Positions 15,462-22,279 of a stretch of DNA of 30,984 nt are shown in pieces. Made by a program: the position numbers and the translations under genes. The DNA is from a virus. Position 1 is the first letter of the stretch. Every line of letters starts with the position of its first letter. A model generated the notes under the pieces. It did no database searches, had not been told where the DNA came from, and was given only the letters and a program-made list of their open reading frames with translations. The stretch spans positions 1 to 30,984 of IMG/VR virus record IMGVR_UViG_3300043775_000300; one strand, written 5' to 3'.

Positions 15462-15961
15462 AAAAAAACACTACTTGCAATCACTACATCCAAAGGTGCA
15501 AACTTCATCATTTCCTGAAAGTCAACATTTGGTTCGTATTGCATAATATCGTACTTGTCCTTATGTCTTTTAACAATTGGTCTGTACATTACTGCCATTG
15601 CTTTGTGATAGTCTTCCCATTTAGTAAGGTGATTTTCTAAGTCAACGTATTCACCAAATGATATTGATTCCAATTCAGGAATGAACCCAAACTCAATTTC
15701 AGTTTCGTTAGCTTTAATCGTGAATTTGTTCTTGAATGCTGGCTTCTCAGAGAATAACTTTGTGAAGTGAACTATCAACTCATTCAAAGATGTTAGCTTC
15801 ATTTTAACAACGTCTTTTAGTTGAAGTCCGCAGAATATCTCAATCATCTTTTGAGCTACAAATTCCTCATCATTGGATTCTGCCTGAACTTTCAGGAACT
15901 CCTGATAATTCTTTAATGGAATTTCACTTAGGCTTGATGGAACGTTAATTTCTAACTTCAT
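15194..15961 (-). CDS. Tail assembly chaperone-like protein, zero frame
   Basis: A 255-residue protein opening MKLEINVPSSLSEIPLKNYQ, with an acidic helical body, a segment ISFGEYVDLENHLTKWEDYH, AMAVMYRPIVKRHKDKYDIM and PLDVVIASSVFFWSLGNELL. Codons 165-167 (GTT TTT TTT) carry a slippery T run. The zero frame then continues 88 residues (GDGINQYMDLLRETLPDL...) while the -1 frame continues 91. In many tailed phages a frameshifting gene upstream of the tape measure makes two tail chaperones (G/GT-like), and position and slippage fit that role. The unusual point is that both downstream frames are long and protein-like. Confidence 0.65.
   Translation of the reverse strand: MKLEINVPSSLSEIPLKNYQEFLKVQAESNDEEFVAQKMIEIFCGLQLKDVVKMKLTSLNELIVHFTKLFSEKPAFKNKFTIKANETEIEFGFIPELESISFGEYVDLENHLTKWEDYHKAMAVMYRPIVKRHKDKYDIMQYEPNVDFQEMMKFAPLDVVIASSVFFWSLGNELLQATLNYLEKEMEKNKELQMTFQKQLNLPSDGDGINQYMDLLRETLPDLTKLPNSDLLNVSPISFSKNKKTKSNTDNLTVI
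15460..15469 (-). promoter_or_regulatory. Slippery site G-T9 for -1 frameshifting
   Basis: On the minus strand the sequence is G followed by nine T, then GG. Zero-frame codons are GTT TTT TTT TGG, so the heptamer T TTT TTT is in the correct register for a -1 slip (to TTG GAG). Polymerase slippage on T9 is an alternative mechanism. Confidence 0.7.
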
Positions 15962-15975
15962 AATATTAAAACGAT

Positions 15976-16155
15976 TTATTTAGTGTTTTGTTGTACCTGT
16001 ACTATATCATATGCTGCACATAACATTTGAAAGTGCAATCTCATTTTCATTGGTTCATCAAAGATAATCTTTATTCGTTTTCCTGTACGTTGGTAAATGT
16101 AATCTTCCACCACTGCTTTCAGCATAGGTAAATCATCTGATGAAGTATTTTCCAT
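15976..16155 (-). CDS. 59-residue small protein after terminase
   Basis: An open frame from the ATG at 16155 to TAA at 15976, reading MENTSSDDLPMLKAVVEDYI and then YQRTGKRIKIIFDEPMKMRL with an amphipathic C-terminal helix. It overlaps the end of the terminase large subunit gene by 23 bases and ends 14 bases before the tail-chaperone-like gene. It fills an otherwise unexplained gap and looks protein-like (charged, no stops, no repeats). No family is recognised; the function is unknown. Confidence 0.62.
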   Translation of the reverse strand: MENTSSDDLPMLKAVVEDYIYQRTGKRIKIIFDEPMKMRLHFQMLCAAYDIVQVQQNTK

Positions 16156-17293
16156 AGTTACTTTTTAATCCTAATGATTCCATCTCATGATATCGTAATG
16201 CATCAATAGCGTGATTGAAATGGTCAATAGGTACGTTTGTTTTGTCACCGTCTTTCTTTAGTGACCAGCAATAACTCCTCAGCTCTTTGATTAGGTTCGT
16301 GCTTTGGGAGGTAACTAAATACTCCTGTCGTTGCATGATGTCAATTCCAAACCTGATTGAATCAGTTCCTTTTGTTACGCCCTTAATCATTTTGCCGAAC
16401 CTTCGAATCTCTTCAATTGATTTCGGTTCTGAACTATCAGCATAAATAGTAACGTGATTAGGTAACACCTTAGCGATGTCAGAGTTTACCATTCCTGTTC
16501 GATAACAGATTTCGTTTACTATCCGTTTACCATTCCAATTGTAGACTTCAATTGCTGAGGTAGGGTCATTCGTGTATCCAAAGTCAAGTCCGATTCCAAT
16601 CAACTTAGCTTCGGTTGGTATTGTGTCGATTGTTTTCCAGTTGTTGAAGATTACTCCCTCAAGGCTTCCGATTTCTCCAAGTCCATATACCCGCCACCAA
16701 TTCGCCCAATAAGAACTCGTTGCTGCTTTCTCACGGTTCTTTTCTATTTGGCTTACTATGGATTCATCAAGTGCTTCGTTATCCTTGTAGGTTAAAATAA
16801 TGAAATCTGAATCAGGTTCGTCTTTCAGTTCAGTGTGTACCCAAAACTCATTTGCTGGGTTGAAGTCTAAGAATATCTCTTTCTTTGTACGGATGGAAAG
16901 CTCATTGTAAGATTCGAAGCTCACGTTGTTGCACTCGTTAATGTAGAGAACGTCACGCCTTGCTCCTCTGAGTTTAGATGAATCATCTGCCGAGAAGAAC
17001 TCCATTACACTTCCATTGCCAAACTCGTATCTTAGAAGTGACTTATTGAATCGGTCTTCAATATACCGTCCTGTCCACCTCATGACTTTTGTGAAATCTT
17101 TTAATGCACCGCGTCGTAAATGTGGGATTGATTCAGCTACAACCGAAACTTCTAAGTTAGGATAGCGAGTACATCGGTCAATCAATACAGGGAGAATACC
17201 AAAGGTCTTACCTGCTGATGTTCCACCTTGAATTATCTTGATTCGTTTTTTTAACGCTAAGATTTTATTTATTGCTGTCGTTCTCTTGAACAT
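16133..17293 (-). CDS. terL: Terminase large subunit
   Basis: A 386-residue ATPase-nuclease that packages DNA into proheads. Walker A is IQGGTSAGKT (residues 21-30), Walker B is VLYINECN (about 135-142), and a coupling-type motif follows (FLDFNPANEFWVHTE). The C-terminal nuclease has GIGLDFGYTNDPTSA, IYADSSEP and DHFNHAIDALRYH, giving the expected acidic metal ligands. It resembles the PBSX-like terminase group. Its start overlaps the small-subunit gene by 29 bases. Together with the circular assembly this suggests headful packaging, but the packaging type cannot be decided from sequence alone. Confidence 0.93.
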   Translation of the reverse strand: MFKRTTAINKILALKKRIKIIQGGTSAGKTFGILPVLIDRCTRYPNLEVSVVAESIPHLRRGALKDFTKVMRWTGRYIEDRFNKSLLRYEFGNGSVMEFFSADDSSKLRGARRDVLYINECNNVSFESYNELSIRTKKEIFLDFNPANEFWVHTELKDEPDSDFIILTYKDNEALDESIVSQIEKNREKAATSSYWANWWRVYGLGEIGSLEGVIFNNWKTIDTIPTEAKLIGIGLDFGYTNDPTSAIEVYNWNGKRIVNEICYRTGMVNSDIAKVLPNHVTIYADSSEPKSIEEIRRFGKMIKGVTKGTDSIRFGIDIMQRQEYLVTSQSTNLIKELRSYCWSLKKDGDKTNVPIDHFNHAIDALRYHEMESLGLKSNYGKYFIR

Positions 17294-17699
17294 CTGGGAA
17301 CAATGGTTGTTCTGTTACAATTGTGTTTTCTACTTTCTCAGTTAATCCGTTTAAACGCTGTGTGATGGATGCGTTGTATTGTCCAACCATTCCTCCTTCG
17401 ATTTGGTCTCTGCGGATTTCCTTACGTATGTGTGTACAGATGGGGACAAATTCTTCATATCTTTTTTCCACATTCTTAAAATACTGCTCAATGTGAAAGC
17501 CAAATTTATTCAAAGTCCATATCTCAAACCCTTCCAAAGTCAATGGAACTTCAAGTGGTTCTGCAACCATGTCACCGCTTCTTTGGTTCATTACGTATTT
17601 GTATCTTGGATTTTCTTTTACGTATGTCTTATATGCTTTGAACATGTCTAACATATCATCAGGTTTTTCAACCTTTCTTGGTCTTCCTACTTTTGCCAT
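17265..17699 (-). CDS. terS: Terminase small subunit / DNA-packaging protein
   Basis: A 144-residue protein beginning MAKVGRPRKVEKPDDMLDMF. A basic N-terminus with a GRPRK AT-hook-like motif is followed by helices including EGFEIWTLNKFGFHIEQYFK (about 62-81) and IRKEIRRDQIEGGMVGQYNA, with an N-terminal YKTYVKENPRYKYV segment. This is the pattern of small terminase proteins that bind the packaging start site and recruit TerL, which is the next gene and overlaps it. The family is recognised from layout. Confidence 0.85.
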   Translation of the reverse strand: MAKVGRPRKVEKPDDMLDMFKAYKTYVKENPRYKYVMNQRSGDMVAEPLEVPLTLEGFEIWTLNKFGFHIEQYFKNVEKRYEEFVPICTHIRKEIRRDQIEGGMVGQYNASITQRLNGLTEKVENTIVTEQPLFPDVQENDSNK

Positions 17700-17702
17700 T
17701 TT

Positions 17703-17891
17703 TTATTTCGTGTTTTGGTGGTATTTAAAGTGGTCTAAAAATTCATTCTCATCTATCTCTTCAACGCACATTAATCCATCTGCGTCTGTTAAGTAAACCA
17801 CATAGTGAAATCCTTGCTTTGATAGATACTCTGTTACTTTGTTAGCAGCTTCTATCATTTCCTTACCGTGGTCAACTAAATAGTATCTCAT
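17703..17891 (-). CDS. Small hypothetical protein upstream of terS
   Basis: A 62-residue protein beginning MRYYLVDHGKEMIEAANKVT, with a helix (VTEYLSKQGFHYVVYLTDAD) and an acidic end (EEIDENEFLDHFKYHQNTK). No Cys pairs, membrane segment or catalytic motif are seen. It lies between the 128-residue Cys-containing gene and terS, 3 bases before the latter. No family is recognised. Confidence 0.6.
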   Translation of the reverse strand: MRYYLVDHGKEMIEAANKVTEYLSKQGFHYVVYLTDADGLMCVEEIDENEFLDHFKYHQNTK

Positions 17892-17898
17892 TTCGTGT

Positions 17899-18285
17899 TT
17901 ATGCAGTTTCCTCTTCTTTGTACTCCTCCATCACTCTTTGCATCTTCACTACAATCTCTCTTAAGCAACTTGCACAAGATGTTGGTTCTTGTCGCACTTT
18001 GAAAATACGGTTGTATATCTTTAGGATTTCATCTTGCTCACTTGGACGTATTGAGTTTTTGTACAATACCTGAGTTTCATTTAAGTAATTGTATTCAACT
18101 TCAGTCAAGCACTCTGGTTTGTTGTATGGGAACATCGCATTGAGCTTTGCTTTGCGTGCATCACATCCACAGTCATCTCCTGCAATGAACTTAACGAGTT
18201 TCTTAATTCCTGTTGCCTCTGTGATTTGTTCTATTGTATCTCCTAATCCTTCAGCTTTCTTTCTTGGTGTTCGTGTTTTTGTCAT
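17899..18285 (-). CDS. Conserved-looking phage protein with two Cys pairs
   Basis: A 128-residue protein whose start, MTKTRTPRKKAEGLGDTIEQ, is basic. ATGIKKLVKFIAGDDCGCDA contains a Cys-x-Cys pair and TSCASCLREIVVKMQRVMEE a Cys-x-x-Cys pair, suggesting zinc binding. I recall this protein upstream of terminase genes in Bacteroidota phages without an assigned function. It follows the sigma factor by 3 bases and precedes the small gene and terS. DNA binding in packaging or late regulation is possible but unproven. Confidence 0.6.
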   Translation of the reverse strand: MTKTRTPRKKAEGLGDTIEQITEATGIKKLVKFIAGDDCGCDARKAKLNAMFPYNKPECLTEVEYNYLNETQVLYKNSIRPSEQDEILKIYNRIFKVRQEPTSCASCLREIVVKMQRVMEEYKEEETA

Positions 18286-18288
18286 TTG

Positions 18289-18816
18289 TTATTTTATTAA
18301 TTCAAAATCTTCATTTAAATAATCCTCAAATTCTTCTCCAATTGCTTCTCGAAGTCTTTCCTTGCAGTTTTTAAGCGTGTTGAAGATAGATGTCAAACTT
18401 ATATCTGTCTCCTCTGCTATTTCACGCATTGACAAGTTGGTGTCTCGGTACAAATTGAATAGCTTTATATCATACCAATGCCATGTCTCCACCTCTTCCT
18501 GTATTTTCTGCTCAATTAGATTGAATGCTTCGTGTTTTTCTAAGTTGGTTTCATCATAACTTAGTTTTATGCATTCGTCAATTGATACGCTTTCAATCTT
18601 CTTTGCTCGCAAATGGTCAATGTAAACGCTTCTCAGAATAAGCCACATTATATTTTTGTTTACCGAATCAGTTACAATCTTATCTATATGATTTAAACGT
18701 ATAATTTTGATATATGTTTCTTGAACTATATCTTCTGCAAGGAAGTATTCACCAAAGCTGTTGACTATTCTCAGCCAATCTTTATGGTGTTTTGCAAGTG
18801 TTGAAAGTTTATCCAT
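18289..18816 (-). CDS. Phage sigma-70-family factor
   Basis: A 175-residue protein with a sigma region-2-like segment, EYFLAEDIVQETYIKIIRLN (about residues 23-42) continuing into MWLILRSVYIDHLRAKKIES (about 57-76). A region-4-like C-terminus, SMREIAEETDISLTSIFNTL then KNCKERLREAIG, carries the helix-turn-helix for the -35 element. The short ECF-like size is usual for phage sigma factors. It is the first gene of the late unit, behind its own TATGTTTG box, and would direct host RNA polymerase to late genes. It might act on its own promoter too; no late consensus can be drawn by eye. Confidence 0.82.
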   Translation of the reverse strand: MDKLSTLAKHHKDWLRIVNSFGEYFLAEDIVQETYIKIIRLNHIDKIVTDSVNKNIMWLILRSVYIDHLRAKKIESVSIDECIKLSYDETNLEKHEAFNLIEQKIQEEVETWHWYDIKLFNLYRDTNLSMREIAEETDISLTSIFNTLKNCKERLREAIGEEFEDYLNEDFELIK

Positions 18817-18831
18817 TGATTAAAATCTAAT

Positions 18832-18839
18832 CAAACATA
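18832..18839 (-). promoter_or_regulatory. Likely promoter of the late unit
   Basis: TATGTTTG on the minus strand fits TAnnTTTG and lies 16 bases before the sigma-factor ATG. A TTG at normal spacing upstream is absent (only a CTG at about 15 bases), so it may need an activator or another factor. It sits between the early-unit terminator and the first late gene. Confidence 0.5.
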
Positions 18840-18881
18840 CGATGAAAATCTAAACAGGTAGTAAAAAAGTTTTCAACAATT

Positions 18882-18906
18882 AAAAAAGCCAGTGGTTAAA
18901 CTGGCT
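18882..18906 (-). terminator. Intrinsic terminator of the early/middle unit
   Basis: On the minus strand AGCCAGT-TTAACC-ACTGGCT (7-bp stem) is followed by a T run (+ strand A run 18882-18887). The stop codon of the Cro/XRE-like gene is in the loop. It separates the early unit from the sigma-factor promoter. Confidence 0.88.
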
Positions 18907-19117
18907 CTAAATTGTTTAAGTAAATCTCCCTTGAGATGTAGTTGTCTAACTTTACCACAGTACAGAGTGTTACGTCTTTACCTTGTAGGAATTTGTCTAT
19001 CTGATATTGATGGAACTTTCCTGTGTTAGATTTTATCTCTTGAACGATTTGATTCCGTGTTTTGGTACGAAGCAACATCACTAATTGCTTTCGCAATCCT
19101 CCCTCATCAATGTACAT
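18896..19117 (-). CDS. Small Cro/XRE-like regulator (putative)
   Basis: A 73-residue protein beginning MYIDEGGLRKQLVMLLRTKT, with a helix-turn-helix arrangement: TRNQIVQEIKSNTG as first helix and QYQIDKFLQGKDVTLCTVVK as recognition and following helices, ending in LDNYISREIYL. The spacing is like small XRE/Cro repressors ('...QIA...GISQSTISRFLNGK...LS...'). As the last gene of the early unit it could act on the tandem palindromes at 27461-27519. The link to an operator is inference only. Confidence 0.55.
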   Translation of the reverse strand: MYIDEGGLRKQLVMLLRTKTRNQIVQEIKSNTGKFHQYQIDKFLQGKDVTLCTVVKLDNYISREIYLNNLEPV

Positions 19118-19353
19118 TAGAACGGAAAATCATCTACATCATTTGATACAGGAACTCTTTCCATTGTTTCAGGTGCAACATAAGGTTCTGAGAATGATAA
19201 ACTTAAAAAGCTACCATTTTTACCTTGCTTAATCCATGCTGCAATGTCTATTTCTTTTCCAAATGAGTTTCCTTTACCTCTGTAATCAGGCTGATTTGGA
19301 CTTGTCTTTTTATCATTTTTAAAAAGCACTCCTGAATTGATTTTGTTTTCCAT
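19117..19353 (-). CDS. SSB-like small protein with acidic C-terminal tip
   Basis: This 78-residue protein starts MENKINSGVLFKNDKKTSPN, has a beta-like core (GKEIDIAAWIKQGKNGSFLS, LSFSEPY) and ends SNDVDDFPF, matching the acid-Pro-Phe tip by which bacterial SSB binds partner proteins. The core is shorter than a full OB fold (about 100 residues), but I recall this short type in Bacteroidota phage recombination regions, resembling DUF736-type proteins. Its ATG lies after the 34-residue membrane protein; the regulator gene follows with a shared base. A ssDNA-binding role is inferred from the tip and context. Confidence 0.55.
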   Translation of the reverse strand: MENKINSGVLFKNDKKTSPNQPDYRGKGNSFGKEIDIAAWIKQGKNGSFLSLSFSEPYVAPETMERVPVSNDVDDFPF

Positions 19354-19374
19354 TGTATATTTATTTAATTGTTA

Positions 19375-19479
19375 CTAAAATACGCCTCGCCATAACCACG
19401 CGACAAGGTTAAAAAATCCGTACAATGCCAATGCTAATACTGACAATGTAATAATAATAGCTAAGTTTTTCTCTTTCAT
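19375..19479 (-). CDS. 34-residue single-span membrane miniprotein
   Basis: The ATG at 19479 opens MKEKNLAIIITLSVLALALY, followed by a Trp-containing end (GFFNLVAWLWRGVF). A basic N-terminus and one hydrophobic helix indicate an inner-membrane peptide. It lies in the gap between the 91-codon gene and the SSB-like gene. Size and composition fit a small phage membrane protein, but expression is not supported by overlap with neighbours, so this is tentative. Confidence 0.45.
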   Translation of the reverse strand: MKEKNLAIIITLSVLALALYGFFNLVAWLWRGVF

Positions 19480-19497
19480 TGTTCTTGTTGTTTAAAT

Positions 19498-19773
19498 TTA
19501 TAAATGCTTTGTAAGCCTATCAATTTGTTCATTTTCTTTCTTAATCATTTCTTCCATTAATCTGTCTACAAATGGCTTATTGTATTCATCTTTTAATCTT
19601 TCTAAGTACAGACAAAAGTCCATAGCCTCTTCCTGAGCATGATTAAGCCATTCTAACGCATCTAAATCAGTTCGTGTTAACATAGTTCCATATTTATCTA
19701 TTCCACGCTGTGAACGTTCGTAAAACTTACTCATTACTTTTAATACAATCGGGTCTTCTACTTTCTGATTCAT
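19498..19773 (-). CDS. Hypothetical all-helical protein, MazG/NTP-pyrophosphohydrolase-like pattern
   Basis: A 91-residue protein beginning MNQKVEDPIVLKVMSKFYER, with SQRGIDKYGTMLTRTDLDAL and NHAQEEAMDFCLYLERLKDE. The 'EEAxDxxxYL' helix with a preceding KYG(T) motif is like short all-alpha NTP-pyrophosphohydrolase proteins of phages, where the acidic residues bind metal. It shares ATGA with the 57-codon gene upstream. A role in cleaning nucleotide pools is only a suggestion; the fold call is from pattern. Confidence 0.6.
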   Translation of the reverse strand: MNQKVEDPIVLKVMSKFYERSQRGIDKYGTMLTRTDLDALEWLNHAQEEAMDFCLYLERLKDEYNKPFVDRLMEEMIKKENEQIDRLTKHL

Positions 19774-19943
19774 GGTTCAAATGTTATTGTGTTTTTCATA
19801 AATTTTATTTCCCTATTCAAATTAAAGTTAGCTTCTTTCAATTCAGCGATTTCTTCGTAAAGTTTGTTAATTTTTAAATGTTGCTCTGAATTTTTATCGA
19901 TTAATTCAACTATCATTTCTTTTATCAATTCTCTTGCTTTCAT
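19770..19943 (-). CDS. 57-residue coiled-coil small protein
   Basis: The frame reads MKARELIKEMIVELIDKNSE, continues with a heptad-rich segment (KINKLYEEIAELKEANFNLN) and ends FMKNTITFEP. Both ends share ATGA with neighbours (start with the exonuclease stop, stop with the next start), which strongly supports translation. It is helical throughout. The function is unknown; a small oligomerising partner of the recombination proteins is possible. Confidence 0.6.
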   Translation of the reverse strand: MKARELIKEMIVELIDKNSEQHLKINKLYEEIAELKEANFNLNREIKFMKNTITFEP

Positions 19944-20611
19944 AAGAAATTTATTAAGGTGTTGTAATACTCACGACAAAGCTCTACCTGTTCTTTGATT
20001 CGTTCAATAACTGCTTCGTCTTTCTGTACATAAAAGACCTTAACTCTGCGATTCTTTGGAATGTGGCTAAAGATATGTTTTGATTCAATCTCTCTTGTTA
20101 GTTCTAAATCCTCTTCTATTTTATTTAAAATGTAATGTTGTCTTTTAACTTCAGAAGCTACCATATCAGCAGGTGTATCAATAAGGCAGTAACAAAGCAT
20201 TGACTGTTGTTTACCTGTTAGCCACATATAACCCTGTAATTGATAGAAGTAATCCTTTGTGGGTATCTCAGTCTCAAAGAATGGAAACGTTGTACCATCC
20301 CAAGAGCTTTTGACATCTAACAATACTTCATCCGTGTTTACATCGGGAGTACCTGTAATCCAATCATTCTCGAAAAACTCCTCATTCTTGTAGATGAATC
20401 CAACATCTAAAACTTCGTTGACTAAGTTGATTGATTCGTTTTCAACTTCGTTTCCTTTATCTGTGTAACGTGAGCTGAACTCTTTTCTGATTCCGTATTT
20501 ATCTTGCAATACTAACTCGTGAATGTAAGTCTTTGCAGTCTGTGAAAGCACCTCACTCTTATTGCGAGGTGCTGACATAATTTTTCCTATAGCAGAGCAT
20601 CTAACTTTCAT
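19940..20611 (-). CDS. YqaJ-type PD-(D/E)XK exonuclease
   Basis: A 223-residue protein with the nuclease core: DKGNEVENESINLVNEVL carrying the first acidic helix (about residues 51-68), WITGTPDVNTDEVLLDVKSS giving the Asp and Asp-x-Lys catalytic pattern (about 84-103), and FYQLQGYMWLTGKQQSMLCY, the Gln-x-x-x-Tyr helix of lambda-exonuclease/YqaJ proteins. Such enzymes resect 5' ends so that the annealing protein can load. Its ATG shares ATGA with the Erf-like gene directly upstream, giving the usual exonuclease-annealase pair. Confidence 0.85.
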   Translation of the reverse strand: MKVRCSAIGKIMSAPRNKSEVLSQTAKTYIHELVLQDKYGIRKEFSSRYTDKGNEVENESINLVNEVLDVGFIYKNEEFFENDWITGTPDVNTDEVLLDVKSSWDGTTFPFFETEIPTKDYFYQLQGYMWLTGKQQSMLCYCLIDTPADMVASEVKRQHYILNKIEEDLELTREIESKHIFSHIPKNRRVKVFYVQKDEAVIERIKEQVELCREYYNTLINFL

Positions 20612-21132
20612 AACGTGTTCAGTATATCAATTTGACCATCTGTTAAAGCAAACTTATCTTCTAATGATTGACGTGTTATCTTTCCATCATTTAATGCTTT
20701 GACTGCATCTTGGAATCTTTTAGCATCTAAAGTTTGTTTCTTTGGTTGTACTGGAGTGTTATCTTTTGAGTCGGGGTCTGATTCCGTTTCGTCAATTAAG
20801 AACAATCCGTTTAAAGCATATTTGCGTGCGTAACTTGATGCAGTTCCTGTACATTGCTCAGAGGACATTCCTTTGTGTTCTCCAAGCTCTGCGAATCCGT
20901 TTGAATGAATTACACTATCAGCATCGGAAAGTGAAGCAGTCGCCTTTAAAAACAGCTTATTGCCTACTTGAATAATCTCATCAGTTAATACTAATAGTGA
21001 TTCGTGTTTTTTTAGCAATGGTTTTAATGATTCAAGAATTTGCTCCGCACTTCTGTATTTGTATTTACCGAATGAGTTGAAGCTACCTTTTGGACATTTT
21101 AATTCTGACTGAATTTTTAATAGATTTTTCAT
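20608..21132 (-). CDS. Erf-family single-strand annealing protein
   Basis: A 174-residue protein beginning MKNLLKIQSELKCPKGSFNS. The mid region, FAELGEHKGMSSEQCTGTAS, is followed by the Erf hallmark SYARKYALNGLFLIDETESD (about residues 99-118). The N-terminus has the typical FGKYKYRSAEQILESLKPLL. Erf proteins anneal complementary single strands during phage recombination and genome circularisation. It is paired with the YqaJ-type exonuclease downstream (ATGA overlap) and lies about 190-280 bases after the promoter at 21358-21389. Its start context is TCGCTATG, a form shared with other early genes. Confidence 0.85.
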   Translation of the reverse strand: MKNLLKIQSELKCPKGSFNSFGKYKYRSAEQILESLKPLLKKHESLLVLTDEIIQVGNKLFLKATASLSDADSVIHSNGFAELGEHKGMSSEQCTGTASSYARKYALNGLFLIDETESDPDSKDNTPVQPKKQTLDAKRFQDAVKALNDGKITRQSLEDKFALTDGQIDILNTL

Positions 21133-21183
21133 AGCGATTTGTTTTAAATATGTGCGTTAACTGAGCCGCACCCCTCATTTTAT

Positions 21184-21336
21184 TTAAATTACTTTGTATT
21201 GTTGCTTCAATCTACTTCTAATACTTGAGCAAAGCTCGTTTAATTGTGATTCATTCATTGCTCTCATAATCCAATCATATTTTGAATATTCCTGGCTTAA
21301 GATTAAATACCATTCTGTTTTGTTAATCGTTTTCAT
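21184..21336 (-). CDS. 50-residue small protein, first gene after internal promoter
   Basis: The ATG at 21336 opens MKTINKTEWYLILSQEYSKY, continues DWIMRAMNESQLNELCSSIR and ends SRLKQQYKVI. A single Trp-rich N-terminus and a helical end; no motif is recognised. A matching promoter (TTG-N21-TATCTTTG) ends 21 bases upstream, and its start context AAAGCTATG resembles other early genes, which is the main evidence it is used. The Erf-like gene follows 51 bases downstream. Confidence 0.58.
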   Translation of the reverse strand: MKTINKTEWYLILSQEYSKYDWIMRAMNESQLNELCSSIRSRLKQQYKVI

Positions 21337-21357
21337 AGCTTTTCGTTTTTGTTTCTA

Positions 21358-21389
21358 CAAAGATATGTATTATATTTCTATATAAACAA
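21358..21389 (-). promoter_or_regulatory. Promoter of the recombination gene block
   Basis: On the minus strand TTG (21389-21387), 21 bases, TATCTTTG (21365-21358). This matches the Bacteroidota -33/-7 pattern (TTG, 17-23 bases, TAnnTTTG). It lies after the nuclease gene and before the 50-codon gene. Confidence 0.7.
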
Positions 21390-21407
21390 GCGTTTGGTAA
21401 AAAAAAG

Positions 21408-21761
21408 TTAAATTATTTTTAAGAAATCTTTCATTGGAAGCAGGATTCCCTTACTGGTATTAGAGTCTCCTCCTTTTTTATCTCTATCAGTTCCTAAATA
21501 TTTCCTGCACATTTCTTTTAATCTCTCAGTTTTTATCAAAACGCAATGCTCTTCACTCAACCAATAGCACCAATAATTAGCCTGTGTTGTACTTAATCCA
21601 CTTAGTTTGCCTCTGCTTTCATATTCAACATAGATATTTCCTGTTTCTAAGCATTTGTAATCACGCTTCACTTCTATCTTTTGATTGAGTAGTTCGCCTA
21701 ATTGTTGCTCATAGATTTGTCCGAGCATTAAATCAAATCTAAAATCATTATTGTATTCCAT
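21408..21761 (-). CDS. PD-(D/E)XK nuclease-like protein (possible resolvase)
   Basis: A 117-residue protein beginning MEYNNDFRFDLMLGQIYEQQ. It has a nuclease-like core: FDLMLGQIYEQQLGELLNQK (first helix), IEVKRDYKCLETGNIYVEYE with Glu-x-Lys, and STTQANYWCYWLS. This short layout is like Holliday-junction-resolvase or restriction-type endonuclease folds. It sits beside NinG (TAATG overlap), which points to junction processing in recombination or DNA maturation. The substrate is inferred; it is not seen in the sequence. Confidence 0.65.
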   Translation of the reverse strand: MEYNNDFRFDLMLGQIYEQQLGELLNQKIEVKRDYKCLETGNIYVEYESRGKLSGLSTTQANYWCYWLSEEHCVLIKTERLKEMCRKYLGTDRDKKGGDSNTSKGILLPMKDFLKII

Positions 21762-22279
21762 TATTGCAACTGTCTAACTTTTGTTTTGTATTCTTTTATT
21801 AATTGTTGCAGCTCATCAGCAGTCCATTTTTTTGTAACGTGTCTTTTTGCTTCCAGTTCATCAAATCTTTTTTGTCCGATTTTAGAACATAGCCTTATTC
21901 GATATTCCAACAAGTTACCTGATAAGAATTGATTACAGGTAATGCAACTTGAATGTACATTATCTTCATCGAATCTTACGTTATGGTGATTGTTTGCGTT
22001 CCAAAAGTGAGAAGCATTTACTCTACCTTTGATTGGTTTACCACAAGAAGCGCAAGGAAGTCCTTTATCTCGTAAATTTATATACTTATTAAAGATGGTT
22101 TGTGCTTCCTTTAACCAATCCTGAGTTGTTTTTAAATCTTGTTTCATTCGTGTTTTCGTTTCCTTCCACATCTTTTCTTTTGTTTCCGCTACAAAAGCAC
22201 GGATACATTCGTCTTTTAAACAGTATTTATGATTGAATCTAATCGGTTCAAACTTATCTTTGCAGTTTTTACATCTCAT
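21761..22279 (-). CDS. ninG: NinG/Rap-like recombination protein
   Basis: A 172-residue protein with an N-terminal zinc motif (MRCKNCKDKFEPIRFNHKYC), a charged helical middle (TQDWLKEAQTIFNKYINLRD), then CASCGKPIKGRVNASHFWNA, NNHHNVRFDEDNVHSSCITC and NQFLSGNLLEYRIRL. These Cys and His blocks are the signature of the NinG family, whose lambda member (Rap) is a Holliday-junction endonuclease. It shares ATGA with the methyltransferase gene upstream. The zinc finger and HNH-like core are complete. Confidence 0.9.
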   Translation of the reverse strand: MRCKNCKDKFEPIRFNHKYCLKDECIRAFVAETKEKMWKETKTRMKQDLKTTQDWLKEAQTIFNKYINLRDKGLPCASCGKPIKGRVNASHFWNANNHHNVRFDEDNVHSSCITCNQFLSGNLLEYRIRLCSKIGQKRFDELEAKRHVTKKWTADELQQLIKEYKTKVRQLQ

